The translations under genes were made by a program, and so were the position numbers. Positions 51,369-60,489 of a stretch of DNA of 64,000 nt are shown here, piece by piece. Location: NCBI RefSeq assembly GCF_005796185.1, contig NZ_VAHM01000002.1, positions 248,001 through 312,000 on the forward strand. The letters run 5' to 3'. The stretch's first letter is position 1, and each line of letters begins with the position of its first letter. The notes under the pieces were generated by a model. The model worked only from the letters and a program-made list of their open reading frames with translations. It was not told the DNA's origin and ran no database searches. This stretch comes from Pseudarthrobacter sp. NamB4. GTDB taxonomy: Bacteria > Actinomycetota > Actinomycetes > Actinomycetales > Micrococcaceae.

Positions 51369-53711
51369 ATGGCTCTCATCTCAGCGGACCGCGAAAGGTT
51401 CCCCAATACGCCCTGGCAGCTCGTGGAGACCCGCCACGAACCAGGCAATGAAGGGACGCTTGAGACCCTCTTTGCCCTCGGCAACGGCCATCTGGGGATC
51501 CGCGGTGCACACTGGGCGGCTGCCGACTCGGACCTGCCGGGCAGCTTCATCAACGGGCTGCACGAGATCTGGGACATTAAGCACGCCGAAAACGCCTTTG
51601 GCTTCGCCCGGACCGGCCAGCGCATCCTCTACATCCCGGACGCCAACAACTTCACCCTGATCATCGACGGCGAACCGCTCACGTTGGCTGAGTCGGAGGT
51701 TCTGGAGTACCGGCGATCGGTGGACTTTTCCACGGGCTTTTACGAATGCCGGATCACTTGGCAGTGCCGCTCCGGCGCCGTGGTCACCACCACGGAACGC
51801 CGGGCCGTGGGTTTCGCCTCGCGTGGCAGCCTTGGCATCTCCCTGGAAGTGGCCACCGACCGGGACATCTCGGCGGATGTCACCTCGTCGGTCATCAACC
51901 GGCAGGACCAGCCGGTGGAAGACCATTCCGCCCACGATCCCCGCCGGGCGGGCCGCCACGCCGGACGCGTCCTGCTGCCCCTGCGCCTGGACGGCGGAGA
52001 CGGGTCGCTCCGGTTGGCCTGGGAAGCCGCCGAATCCAAGCAGCGCGTGGGACTGGCAGTGGATCACTGGACCTCCTCGGGACACCAGCCGTTCGAAACC
52101 CGGGTGGACCAGGATGACAGCAGCGTCCGCTATGTCCTGGCAATCAGCGCAAATGAGCCCTTCCGGCTGGAAAAGAGCGTCAGCTATGCCGCCGCCGCAG
52201 CAGCCCAGGACCCATCCGTTGATGCAGCAGGGGTCGCAGAGGAAGGACTCCGGTCCGTCGGGGAGATCTTCGCCGAGAGTGAAGCGCATTACCGGGAGTA
52301 CTGGGCTGTCGCGGACATCGTGGTGGCCGGCCAGCCCGTGCTTCAGCAGGCCATCCGCTGGAACCTGTTCCAGCTTGCCCAGGCCACGGCACGCGCCGGC
52401 GTTGCAGGGATCCCCGCCAAGGGGGTCACGGGCTCCGGTTATGAGGGCCACTACTTCTGGGACCAGGAGGTCTACCTCCTGCCCTACCTGACCTACACCA
52501 ATCCGGAAGGCGCCCGGCAGGTCCTGGAATTCCGGCACGCCATGCTGCCCGAGGCCAAGATCCGGGCCAAGGAACTGAGCGTGGACGGCGCCCTGTTTCC
52601 GTGGCGGACTATCAACGGGCTCGAGGCGAGTGCGTACTACGCAGCCGGCACGGCGCAGTTTCATATCGCGGCCGCCATTGCCTTCGCCACCAACCGGTAT
52701 GTCTGGGCAACGGGGGACACCGCCTTCCGGGACGGATTGGGCGCCGAACTGCTGATTGAGACAGCCCGCATGTGGATCTCGCTGGGCTTCTTTGGCAAGG
52801 ATGGCCTCTTCCACATCCACGGCGTCACCGGCCCGGACGAGTACACCGCAGTGGTGAACGACAACCTGTATACGAACGTGATGGCCCGCTTTAACCTGCG
52901 TGCCGCCGCTGCCCTGGAACATGCCGGCATCACCCAGGAAGAGCGGCAGTTGTGGGAGGCGGCGGCAAACCGCATGCACCTGCCGTTTGATGAGCGCATG
53001 CAGGTTCACTCGCAGGACAACGACTTCATGACCCTGGAGCCCTGGGACTGGACCACGCCCCGGTCCAAGTACCCCCTGCTCCTGCATTTCCACCCGTTGG
53101 TCATCTACCGCCACCAGGTCCTGAAGCAGGCGGACACCGTCCTGGCGATGTTCCTGCAGTGGCAGGACTTCAGCGCGGAGGAGAAGCAGCGCGCCTTCGA
53201 TTTCTATGACCCCCTCACAACGGGGGATTCAACGCTGTCCGCGTGCGTCCAGGGCATCATGGCCGCCGAAGTGGGGTACTCGCGGGAGGCGCTTGAGCAC
53301 TTCACGAATGCTGCCTTCATCGACCTGGACGACACCCACGGCAACACCATCGACGGAGTGCACATCGCCTCCACCGGCGGGGTCTGGAGTTCCCTGGTCA
53401 ACGGCTTTGCGGGGCTGCGGGACCAGGGCCCGGTACCATACTTCGACCCACGGCTCCCGGCCGATTGGGAGGGGCTGGCGTTCCACCTCAAGATCCGCGG
53501 CCGGCTGCTGCGGGTGGAGCTGGACGCCGGCACTATTACCTTGACCGCCCAGGAAGGCGAGGCCCTGGACGTGGGCGTCCGCGGACAGCTGGTCACGGTG
53601 GGCGCAGAACCCGTCCAGGTGCCACTTGCGTCAGTGCCGGAACCGGAACCCACCGTCTTCCCCAGCGGACATCCGACGGCGAGCATCCCCGTGGTGCGCG
53701 CCAACAACTGA
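51369..53711 (+). CDS. Glycoside hydrolase family 65 disaccharide phosphorylase (maltose/trehalose type)
   Basis: A 780-residue GH65 enzyme that uses phosphate to cleave an alpha-glucosyl disaccharide, giving beta-glucose 1-phosphate and glucose. The N-terminal beta-sandwich (about 1-280) begins with ETRHEPGNEGTLETLFALGN; the (alpha/alpha)6 barrel carries KGVTGSGYEGHYFWDQEVY and the catalytic Glu in HGVTGPDEYTAVVNDN near residue 485; YPLLLHFHPL is the phosphate region. Maltose and trehalose phosphorylases cannot be told apart by eye. AAAGGAC precedes the ATG. Paired with pgmB under a maltose-type operator. Confidence 0.9.
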   Translation: MALISADRERFPNTPWQLVETRHEPGNEGTLETLFALGNGHLGIRGAHWAAADSDLPGSFINGLHEIWDIKHAENAFGFARTGQRILYIPDANNFTLIIDGEPLTLAESEVLEYRRSVDFSTGFYECRITWQCRSGAVVTTTERRAVGFASRGSLGISLEVATDRDISADVTSSVINRQDQPVEDHSAHDPRRAGRHAGRVLLPLRLDGGDGSLRLAWEAAESKQRVGLAVDHWTSSGHQPFETRVDQDDSSVRYVLAISANEPFRLEKSVSYAAAAAAQDPSVDAAGVAEEGLRSVGEIFAESEAHYREYWAVADIVVAGQPVLQQAIRWNLFQLAQATARAGVAGIPAKGVTGSGYEGHYFWDQEVYLLPYLTYTNPEGARQVLEFRHAMLPEAKIRAKELSVDGALFPWRTINGLEASAYYAAGTAQFHIAAAIAFATNRYVWATGDTAFRDGLGAELLIETARMWISLGFFGKDGLFHIHGVTGPDEYTAVVNDNLYTNVMARFNLRAAAALEHAGITQEERQLWEAAANRMHLPFDERMQVHSQDNDFMTLEPWDWTTPRSKYPLLLHFHPLVIYRHQVLKQADTVLAMFLQWQDFSAEEKQRAFDFYDPLTTGDSTLSACVQGIMAAEVGYSREALEHFTNAAFIDLDDTHGNTIDGVHIASTGGVWSSLVNGFAGLRDQGPVPYFDPRLPADWEGLAFHLKIRGRLLRVELDAGTITLTAQEGEALDVGVRGQLVTVGAEPVQVPLASVPEPEPTVFPSGHPTASIPVVRANN

Positions 53712-53722
53712 GTGACGTGCCC

Positions 53723-53760
53723 GGCGGCAGGGCGGGACGCTTTAGTCCCCGCCCGCCGTC
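53723..53760. terminator. Bidirectional hairpin between GH65 and MFS genes
   Basis: GGGCGGGAC pairs with GTCCCCGCCC (one bulge) around a six-base loop, within a longer imperfect stem. It lies between convergent stop codons; its right half overlaps the last codons of the MFS gene. Confidence 0.6.
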
Positions 53761-55064
53761 GTTCGCTCCGCCTCAGGTGACCGGTCCAGGGGGTGGGCCG
53801 TCTCGTCGTCGCGCATCCGTGCCACAGCCAACGCGATGACCGCCATGACAGGGCACACCCCGCCTGCGACCGAAAAGATCAGCCCGAGGGGCAGGACCTC
53901 GGCAGCCGGCCCCGCCAGCGCCATGGACACGGGCATCAGGGCAAGCGACACGAAGAAGTCCAGGCTGGAGACCCGGCCCAGGAGGTGCGGCGGGACGCGC
54001 CGCTGCAGCAGGGTGCCCCAGATGACCATGCCCACGCTGCCGGTGGCTCCAAAAATGAACAGTGCGGCGGCGATTGCCCAGAAGCTGTCCATGATTCCGA
54101 CGGCAGCCAGCGGGAGGCTGCCCGCTCCCCAGCTCACCATCATGACCGTGAGGTAGCGCCGGGGCAGCCGCAGGGAGGCGGTGACGAGCGAGCCCAGTGC
54201 GGCGCCGACGCCCATCACGGCGAGGAGGAAGCCGAAGATGCTCGAATCGCCGCCGAGCTGGTCCCGCACCACGAAGGGCAGCAGTACCTCGATGGGGCCG
54301 ATCAGGAACAGCACCGAGATGCATGCCCAAATCAGGGTCCACAGCAGCCACGGGGTGCGCAGCGTGTAGCTGACGCCCTCGCGCAGGTCATGGAAAACTG
54401 TCGACCTGCCCCGGCCGCCTGTGGTCGCACCGCCCTCCATGCCGCCCTCCGCGCCGTCCACCGGAGCAGCCAGTGCGTGCTGGCCCAGGAAGTTCAGGAC
54501 GATGAAGGCCAGGAGGTGGCATAAGGCCACTGCCGTGACAGCGTGTGACGGTGAGAGCGCAGCCACCACCATGCCCGCCACTGCCGGGCCGGCGGCCTGC
54601 TGGAGGACCGGGCGCATGGTCCCTTCCATCCCGTTCGCTGCCAGCAGGTCCTGGGCCGGCAGGATCCGCGGCAGGATGGCGGAGTAGGCGGGGAAGAAGA
54701 AGGCGGCACCGACGCCGAGGACAAAGGATCCTGCAGCCACATGCCAGAGCTGGAGCAGCCCGGCCACGGCCAGCCCGCTCACGGTGGCTATCACCGCCAG
54801 GTTGGCTCCCTCCACGGCGATGATCAGGCGGCGCTGGGGGATCCGGTCCGCGGCGATTCCGCCTGCCAGGACGAATGCCACCAGGCCCGCGCTGCCGGCT
54901 GCGGCCACCAGGGAAAGTTCCAGCGGGCCGCCGCCCAGGTGGATTACCTGGTACACCATGGCCACGGCCCACATTCCTGAGCCAAAAATGGAGATGGCCA
55001 GCGCTGCGATCAACACCCTGTACTCACGGTGGGCAAAGGGCCGCAGGGCCTTGGGGGTGGGCAT
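53742..55064 (-). CDS. MFS transporter (MFS-3/enterobactin-exporter type)
   Basis: A 440-residue major facilitator with twelve predicted helices. AHREYRVLIAALAISIFGSGMW opens helix 1, GGIAADRIPQRRLI is the loop between helices 2 and 3, FFFPAYSAILPRILPAQDL and NGMEGTMRPVLQQAAGP are typical of exporters in this group, and the central loop (about 200-225) is Gly-rich. Likely a drug or metabolite exporter. No good ribosome binding site is visible before the ATG at 55064. Substrate unknown. Confidence 0.8.
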   Translation of the reverse strand: MPTPKALRPFAHREYRVLIAALAISIFGSGMWAVAMVYQVIHLGGGPLELSLVAAAGSAGLVAFVLAGGIAADRIPQRRLIIAVEGANLAVIATVSGLAVAGLLQLWHVAAGSFVLGVGAAFFFPAYSAILPRILPAQDLLAANGMEGTMRPVLQQAAGPAVAGMVVAALSPSHAVTAVALCHLLAFIVLNFLGQHALAAPVDGAEGGMEGGATTGGRGRSTVFHDLREGVSYTLRTPWLLWTLIWACISVLFLIGPIEVLLPFVVRDQLGGDSSIFGFLLAVMGVGAALGSLVTASLRLPRRYLTVMMVSWGAGSLPLAAVGIMDSFWAIAAALFIFGATGSVGMVIWGTLLQRRVPPHLLGRVSSLDFFVSLALMPVSMALAGPAAEVLPLGLIFSVAGGVCPVMAVIALAVARMRDDETAHPLDRSPEAERTTAGGD

Positions 55065-55157
55065 GGGGTAAGTCTAGGCTTCGGGCGCCTGCCCGGACAG
55101 CCGGAAGGCCGCCCTCGGATGGACAGGGCGGGGTACCGGCATTCGGTGGCCTAGTGT

Positions 55158-55173
55158 TAAGCAGCCTTAGTAT
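55158..55173 (+). promoter_or_regulatory. Palindromic stress-promoter motif, copy 4 (unknown 266-aa protein)
   Basis: TAAGCAGCCTTAGTAT differs from the TAAGCATGCTTAGTAT consensus at two positions. It ends in TAGTAT, a plausible -10, 50 bp upstream of the start codon. It is the most degenerate of the five copies. Confidence 0.5.
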
Positions 55174-55222
55174 TTAGGGAAGGCCGCAACCAATGCGGCC
55201 GGCGAGACCAACAGAGGTGACC

Positions 55223-56023
55223 ATGGCCAAGCGCAGCAATCCCGCAGTCCGAATCGCAAGCGAAACCGCCCACAACGCCGTGTTCGACGCCGAAGGAAAT
55301 CCCAAACCGGGCGTCCATAACGCGCTGCTCCGGGCGGTGGAGATCCAGCGTCCGCTGGTCCTTGCCTACATCCGCCGGCTCCAGAAGAAGCACCCCCGCG
55401 CTACGGCGGCGCAACTGGCGGACATCCTGGAGCGGGATTACCTTCGCGCCGTCACGGGCGGCGGGGCGCTGGTAGGAGCCACCGCCGTCGTTCCCGGCGT
55501 GGGCACCGTAGCGTCCCTGGGCCTCTCCGCGGCCGCCACCGTGGGGTTCCTGGAAGCAACTGCCCTCTACGCCACCTCCCTGGCGGAGCTGCACGGCATC
55601 CGCCTGACCAACCCGGAGAAGGCCAGCACCATGGTGATGGCCCTGATGCTCGGTGAGGAAGGGACGGCGCTGCTCGGAACGCTCAGCGGGCAGGGGGCAG
55701 GCAAGGGCATGAACGCCGCTTGGGGCAATGTGCTCTCCAGGTCCATGTCCGTACCCTCCTTCGGTTCGGTGCGGAACCGGATCCAGAAAGCCTTCCTCAA
55801 GAACCTGCTGAAGCGGCAGGGGACCGCGTTGTTCGGCCGCGCGCTGCCGTTCGGCATCGGCGCAGTGGTGGGCGGAGCCGGTAACCTCGTGATGGGCCGT
55901 GCGGTGGTGGCCAATGCGAAGGAAGCATTTGGTCCCATGCCTGACACCATCCCCGGGGAGCTCAACGCTGCCGCCCCGGACAACCTGAAGCTGGAAGGCA
56001 ACACCCTTGGATCTCAACGCTGA
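55223..56023 (+). CDS. Conserved hypothetical protein with Gly-rich hydrophobic segments
   Basis: A 266-residue protein of unknown function. The N-terminal 85 residues are soluble and basic (RRLQKKHPRATAAQLADILE). Two hydrophobic Gly-rich segments follow (about residues 78-118, GGGALVGATAVVPGVGTVAS; and about 208-232, LPFGIGAVVGGAGNLVMGRA). This layout resembles membrane-associated EcsC/YcjF-like proteins, but no match is certain. AGAGGTGACC directly precedes the ATG at 55223. The 3' end overlaps pxpA by 17 bases. Confidence 0.7.
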   Translation: MAKRSNPAVRIASETAHNAVFDAEGNPKPGVHNALLRAVEIQRPLVLAYIRRLQKKHPRATAAQLADILERDYLRAVTGGGALVGATAVVPGVGTVASLGLSAAATVGFLEATALYATSLAELHGIRLTNPEKASTMVMALMLGEEGTALLGTLSGQGAGKGMNAAWGNVLSRSMSVPSFGSVRNRIQKAFLKNLLKRQGTALFGRALPFGIGAVVGGAGNLVMGRAVVANAKEAFGPMPDTIPGELNAAAPDNLKLEGNTLGSQR

Positions 56024-56756
56024 CCTTGGCGAATCGTTCGGCTCCTGGACCATGGGAGACGACGCCGCCATGTTCCAGCTGGTCACCAGTGCCAGCGTGG
56101 CCTGCGGCTTCCATGCCGGCGACCCCGTGACCATGCTGGACAGCTGCCGGGCAGCCTACGAGCTCGATGTCACCGTCGGTGCGCATGTGGGGTACCGGGA
56201 CTTGGCAGGTTTCGGGCGCCGCTCCCTGGACATGAGGTTCGACGAGCTGTTCGGTGACGTGCTGTACCAGCTGGGCGCGCTCGACGGCGTGGCACACGCC
56301 GTGGGTGCCTCCGTGGACTACGTGAAGCCGCACGGCGCACTGTACAACCGGCTGGTGCATGACGCCGACCAGGCGTCGGCGGTGGTGGCAGCAGTGAACG
56401 CCTATGATCCTGGTCTGCCTATCCTGGGGCTGCCCGGCTCGGAGCTGCTGAAGCAGGCAAAGGACGCCGGGCATCCGGTGTTCATCGAGGCCTTCGTGGA
56501 CCGCGCCTACCGCGGGGACGGCACGCTGCTTCCGCGCTCGGAGGAGGGCGCCGTCCTGCACGACGTCGATGCCATCGTTGAGCGGGCAGTGCGGCTGGCT
56601 GCCAAGGGAGAAGTCGTGGCCGTGGATGGAACGGTGGTGCGGGTATGCCCGGATTCCCTGTGCATCCACGGCGACACCCCGGGTGCCGTGGAGATGGCTG
56701 CCGCAGTCCGGGCGGGACTGGAAAGTGCGGGCGTTCAGCTGCAGTCCTTCGCATAG
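56007..56756 (+). CDS. pxpA: 5-oxoprolinase subunit A (LamB/YcsF family)
   Basis: A 249-residue PxpA protein. The family start DLNADLGESFGSW is complete, followed by VTSASVACGFHAGDP, GAHVGYRDLAGFGRR, YVKPHGALYN, EAFVDRAYRGDGTLLPR and SLCIHGDTPGAVE. With PxpB and PxpC it hydrolyses 5-oxoproline to glutamate using ATP; neither partner is in the window. The start is a TTG at 56007 that overlaps the preceding gene by 17 bases, with GGAAGG upstream. Confidence 0.9.
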   Translation: MDLNADLGESFGSWTMGDDAAMFQLVTSASVACGFHAGDPVTMLDSCRAAYELDVTVGAHVGYRDLAGFGRRSLDMRFDELFGDVLYQLGALDGVAHAVGASVDYVKPHGALYNRLVHDADQASAVVAAVNAYDPGLPILGLPGSELLKQAKDAGHPVFIEAFVDRAYRGDGTLLPRSEEGAVLHDVDAIVERAVRLAAKGEVVAVDGTVVRVCPDSLCIHGDTPGAVEMAAAVRAGLESAGVQLQSFA

Positions 56757-56767
56757 CCGTGCAGCGG

Positions 56768-58111
56768 TCACCCAAAAATCTGGTGCGCCACCGTAAAGAT
56801 CGCAAGCCCGGCCAGTGAGCCCACCACCGTGCCGTTGATCCGGATGAACTGCAGGTCTTTGCCTACCTGGAGCTCGATCTTCTGCGAGGTTTCCTCAGCA
56901 TCCCAGCGGGCCACCGTGTCCGTGATGACCCCGGCGATGTCCGACCGGTAGGTCCGGACCAGGTAGCTGGCGGCGTCGCCGATCCAGGCGTTGACCTTCC
57001 CGGCAAGCTCGGGCTCGCTGACCAGCCTGGCACCGAAGTCGCGGACCGCTGCCTTGAACTTGATGGTGAGCTCGCTGTGGGGATCGTCCACGGCACCGAG
57101 CAGGGCGTTCTTCACCGTGCCCCAGGTGCGGAAGGCAAGTTCCCGCACCTCGGGGTCGCCCAGGACCTGGGCCTTGATGTCTTCCGCCCGCGCGATCATG
57201 GCCGGATCGTGCTGCAGATCCTGTGCCAGGTCATTCAGGTACTTGTCGATGGACTGGCGCACCTGGTGGTTGGGGTCCGCCTGCACAGCGCGCACGAACT
57301 TCAGCATCTCCACATACACCTTGTCGCCCACCAGGCCGTCCAGAAACTGGGGGACCCAGGTGGGGGAGCGGTCGGAGACCAGCCCGGTTACGGTCTCATG
57401 GTTGTCGTCCACCCAGTCGGCGGCACGGTCCACCAGCAGGTCCACCAGCTTGTGGTGGTGGCCGTCATGGAAAATCCGCGCGGCCAGCTTGCCCACGGGA
57501 GGCCCCCACGGCGGAGCCAGCAGATGCTTACGTACCATGCCCTCGATGACCGCCTGGACGTCGTCGTCGTTCAAAACCTTGAAGGTTCCGCGGATGAGCG
57601 CGGCGCCTTCCTTTGCCACCCGCTCAGCACCGGCCGGGGTGGCCAGCCACTCACCGGCGCGGCGGGCGACATTAACGCTTGCCAGCTTGTCCTGGACCAC
57701 CTGCTCCGAGAGGAAGTTGGTCTCCACGAATTCGCCCAGCGAGGCGCCGATCTGGTCCTTCCGGCGCGGGATGATGGCGGTGTGCGGAATCTTGATGCCC
57801 ATGGGGTACTTGAACAGGGCGGTGACGGCGAACCAGTCGGCCAGCGCGCCTACCATGCCGCCCTCCGCCGCCGCACGCACGTACTGGAGCCACGGGTACT
57901 CCGTCTGCAGCGCAAACGCGACAACGAAGATCACGGCCATGGCCACCAGCAGCCCCAGGGCCACCAGCTTCATTTTCCGCAGCGCTGCCGCCTTTTCCGC
58001 GTCACCGGGACTGAGGTGGTGGACGACGGCACGCGCCTTCATACGGGGCGTTGCGGTAGGTGCGGGCCCGGTGGGTGCTTCCCGGGTCGTTGGCTCAGAG
58101 TTCACCTGCAT
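56768..58111 (-). CDS. DUF445 family membrane protein
   Basis: A 447-residue DUF445 protein. After a polar N-terminus and one transmembrane helix (about residues 48-67) comes the signature GGMVGALADWFAVTALFKYPMGIKIPHTAIIPRRKDQIG region, then a long helical body and a C-terminal transmembrane helix (about 425-445; VVGSLAGLAIFTVAH). Function unknown; probably a periplasmic or envelope-spanning coiled structure. It is convergent with pxpA and divergent from the glycerophosphodiesterase gene. Confidence 0.85.
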   Translation of the reverse strand: MQVNSEPTTREAPTGPAPTATPRMKARAVVHHLSPGDAEKAAALRKMKLVALGLLVAMAVIFVVAFALQTEYPWLQYVRAAAEGGMVGALADWFAVTALFKYPMGIKIPHTAIIPRRKDQIGASLGEFVETNFLSEQVVQDKLASVNVARRAGEWLATPAGAERVAKEGAALIRGTFKVLNDDDVQAVIEGMVRKHLLAPPWGPPVGKLAARIFHDGHHHKLVDLLVDRAADWVDDNHETVTGLVSDRSPTWVPQFLDGLVGDKVYVEMLKFVRAVQADPNHQVRQSIDKYLNDLAQDLQHDPAMIARAEDIKAQVLGDPEVRELAFRTWGTVKNALLGAVDDPHSELTIKFKAAVRDFGARLVSEPELAGKVNAWIGDAASYLVRTYRSDIAGVITDTVARWDAEETSQKIELQVGKDLQFIRINGTVVGSLAGLAIFTVAHQIFG

Positions 58112-58160
58112 GTGCCAAGCCTAGCCCCGCAGGATGCGCGCAGTCGGCTACCGTGTCTCC

Positions 58161-59060
58161 ATGACCAGTGATGAGCCAGTGCCGCAGCGGCCGTTGGTCT
58201 TTGCCCACCGGGGCTCCAGCGCCGCGTTCGCAGAACACACCCGCGCGGCGTACCTGCAGGCCCTGGCGGACGGCGCCGACGGCGTGGAGTGCGACGTCCA
58301 CCTCACCCGGGACCAGCACGTTGTCCTCCTGCATGACGCCAATCTCGACCGGACCTCGGACGGGACAGGGCCTGTGGCGGAGCGGACGCTGCGGGAACTG
58401 CGGCACCTGGACTTCTCATCGTGGAAGGGCGTGCGCATCCCCGAAATGTACGGCGCCCGGTCTGAGCAGTTCCTGACCCTGCCGGATCTCCTGGACATCC
58501 TGCGGGCTGCCGGGCGGCCGGTGAAACTGGCCATCGAGCTCAAGCATCCCAGCCCGTACCAGCTCAAGCTGGAGGACAGGGTGCTCGCGGTGCTGCGGCG
58601 TGAGGGGTGGGAACCCGGGAGTTCATCCCTGGACAACGTGTCCGTGACTTTCATGAGCTTCAGCCCGGACTCCATCCGGCACCTGCTCCGTTCGGTTCCG
58701 CCGGAGTATGTCTGCCAGCTGGTGGACGACGTGGACATCCGGGTGATTCGGACGGGGCTGGGTTTTGGGGTGATAACAGGGGGTGCAATCGCCAACCTGA
58801 TGAAGGCCACCCAGCTCGAGGGTGAACGGATCCTGGACAACGGCGTGGTGGGATTGGCCGGGCCTGGCATCGCCTATGTGCGCCGGCATACGGCCAGAGT
58901 CCGGCGGTGGCTGGAGTCCGGGCGGCGCTTCAGGGTGTGGACCGTGGACTCGGAGCAGGATGTGGCCCTGTGCCAGGAGCTGGGCATCCAGGAGATCACC
59001 ACCAATGTACCCTCCCCCGTCCTTGCCCACCTGCAGGTGGCCTCACCTCAGGGAAGATAG
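58161..59060 (+). CDS. Glycerophosphodiester phosphodiesterase
   Basis: A 299-residue GDPD-type TIM-barrel enzyme that splits glycerophosphodiesters to glycerol 3-phosphate and an alcohol. The catalytic pair is in FAHRGSS (His, Arg near residues 15-16), metal Glu/Asp in GVECDVHLT, the second His in LLHDANLDRTSDG, and the metal Glu in AIELKHPS. Without a signal peptide it should act in the cytoplasm. The ATG at 58161 has no clear ribosome binding site; a leaderless transcript is possible. Confidence 0.9.
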   Translation: MTSDEPVPQRPLVFAHRGSSAAFAEHTRAAYLQALADGADGVECDVHLTRDQHVVLLHDANLDRTSDGTGPVAERTLRELRHLDFSSWKGVRIPEMYGARSEQFLTLPDLLDILRAAGRPVKLAIELKHPSPYQLKLEDRVLAVLRREGWEPGSSSLDNVSVTFMSFSPDSIRHLLRSVPPEYVCQLVDDVDIRVIRTGLGFGVITGGAIANLMKATQLEGERILDNGVVGLAGPGIAYVRRHTARVRRWLESGRRFRVWTVDSEQDVALCQELGIQEITTNVPSPVLAHLQVASPQGR

Positions 59061-59161
59061 CCATGGTTGGGCAAGGCGGCTGTTTCCGGCGCCGGGTTGC
59101 CGGAGCAGGGTCCTGGCGCTGGATTTTCAGCAGCACGGTGTGCCTGTGATTGAGTGGAACC

Positions 59162-59638
59162 ATGTTTTTTCCCCGCTCCGGCCGGGCCGTCCAGAATCTT
59201 TCCGCCGCCGGCATGAGCGCACTGCTCCTGGCCAGCGCCATGAAGCATTTCCGTGATCCCGCTTTCTACCGCCCGGTGGTCCCGGACTACCTGTGCCGGG
59301 AAGACGCCGGCGCCGGCCAAAGCCCCGCCCCTGCCCATCCACTTGCCCTCCTTTCGAGGGATGAATGGATCGCCGTGAGCGGACTGCTGGAACTCGCAGC
59401 CGCGGTCGCCCTCCTGGTCCCGTTCACGCGCAGGCCGGCCGCCACAGGCACGGCACTAATGTTCACCGCGTTCCTGGCAGGGCACCTCGACGCACTCCGG
59501 CGCGCCTACGGATCGCAGGGGACCCCGGTTCAGCGGAAGGTTCACACCCTGCGGCTTCCGCTCCAGGCACCGCTCATCGCCTGGGCGTGGAGCCTCCGGA
59601 CGCGGGGCATGCGGGCAGGCGGGGGAGCGGAGCTGTGA
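59162..59638 (+). CDS. DoxX-like membrane protein
   Basis: A 158-residue protein with four predicted hydrophobic segments of the DoxX type (SAAGMSALLLASAMKHF, WIAVSGLLELAAAVALLVPF, ATGTALMFTAFLAGHLDAL, LIAWAWSL). DoxX proteins are small membrane partners of oxidoreductases; function here unknown. ATG 59162 is preferred over TTG 59150. Its stop overlaps the azlC start (GTGA), so the three genes up to azlD are probably one operon. Confidence 0.65.
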   Translation: MFFPRSGRAVQNLSAAGMSALLLASAMKHFRDPAFYRPVVPDYLCREDAGAGQSPAPAHPLALLSRDEWIAVSGLLELAAAVALLVPFTRRPAATGTALMFTAFLAGHLDALRRAYGSQGTPVQRKVHTLRLPLQAPLIAWAWSLRTRGMRAGGGAEL

Positions 59639-60489
59639 CCCTCCTGGCTTCCCCGGCCGTGCGGATGGGTATTTCCATCAGTATCGCCACCGGGCTTTAC
59701 GGTGTGTCCTTCGGGGCGCTCTCCGTCACGTCGGGACTCAACTTCTGGCAGACGATGGCGTTGAGCCTGCTCCTGTTCAGCGGCGGCTCGCAGTTCGCTT
59801 TCATCGGGGTAGTGGCCGGTGGTGGGTCGGGCATCGCTGCGATGAGTGCAGCCACCCTCCTGGGCATGCGCAACGGAATTTACGGTATGCAGCTCAACGC
59901 CCTGCTCCGCCCCACGGGCTGGCGGAAATATGCTGCCGCGCAGGTAACCATCGACGAATCCACGGCAACCAGTACCGGCCAGACTGACCCGGCTGAACAG
60001 CGCCGCGGGTTTTGGGCTGCGGGCATTGGCATCTATGTGCTCTGGAACCTGTTTACCGCGGTGGGTGCCCTGGCCGGAAGTGCCCTGGGCGACCCCAAGC
60101 AGTGGGGACTGGACGGCGCGGCCGTGGCTGCGTTCCTCGGTTTGCTGTGGCCGCGGCTTAAGGGACGCGAGCCGGTTGCCATTGCCGTGGTGTGCGCCCT
60201 TGCCACCGTCGTGGCTGTGCCGGTCGTTCCCGCGGGTGTTCCCATCCTCGTGGCTGCCGTGGTGGCAGCGGTGATCGGCTGGTTCAGCCATGGCCGCAGC
60301 GACGAAGGCCTGGAGCCTGATGTTGACCCGTACCGGGAACGCCACCGGCACGGCGGGCACCACCGCGGATCGGGTGGGCAGCACAGCGGGCATGCCGGCC
60401 ACCCCAGCGGGCATGGCGCCCACCCCAGCGGGTCCGGGCAGGGCGGAGCGGACCCCGCGAACGGTACAGGGACTGGAGCAGCCGAATGA
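59635..60489 (+). CDS. azlC: AzlC family branched-chain amino acid exporter subunit with His-rich tail
   Basis: A 284-residue membrane protein with about seven transmembrane helices: GISISIATGLYGVSFGALSV, LLLFSGGSQFAFIGVV, ATLLGMRNGIYGMQL and QVTIDESTATST are AzlC signatures. With AzlD it exports branched-chain amino acids or analogues. The last 50 residues are unusual: a hydrophilic tail of His/Gly/Ser repeats (about twelve His, with HRHGGHHRG and repeated HPSG units) not normally seen in AzlC. The GTG start overlaps the DoxX stop; azlD overlaps by four bases. Confidence 0.85.
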   Translation: MTLLASPAVRMGISISIATGLYGVSFGALSVTSGLNFWQTMALSLLLFSGGSQFAFIGVVAGGGSGIAAMSAATLLGMRNGIYGMQLNALLRPTGWRKYAAAQVTIDESTATSTGQTDPAEQRRGFWAAGIGIYVLWNLFTAVGALAGSALGDPKQWGLDGAAVAAFLGLLWPRLKGREPVAIAVVCALATVVAVPVVPAGVPILVAAVVAAVIGWFSHGRSDEGLEPDVDPYRERHRHGGHHRGSGGQHSGHAGHPSGHGAHPSGSGQGGADPANGTGTGAAE

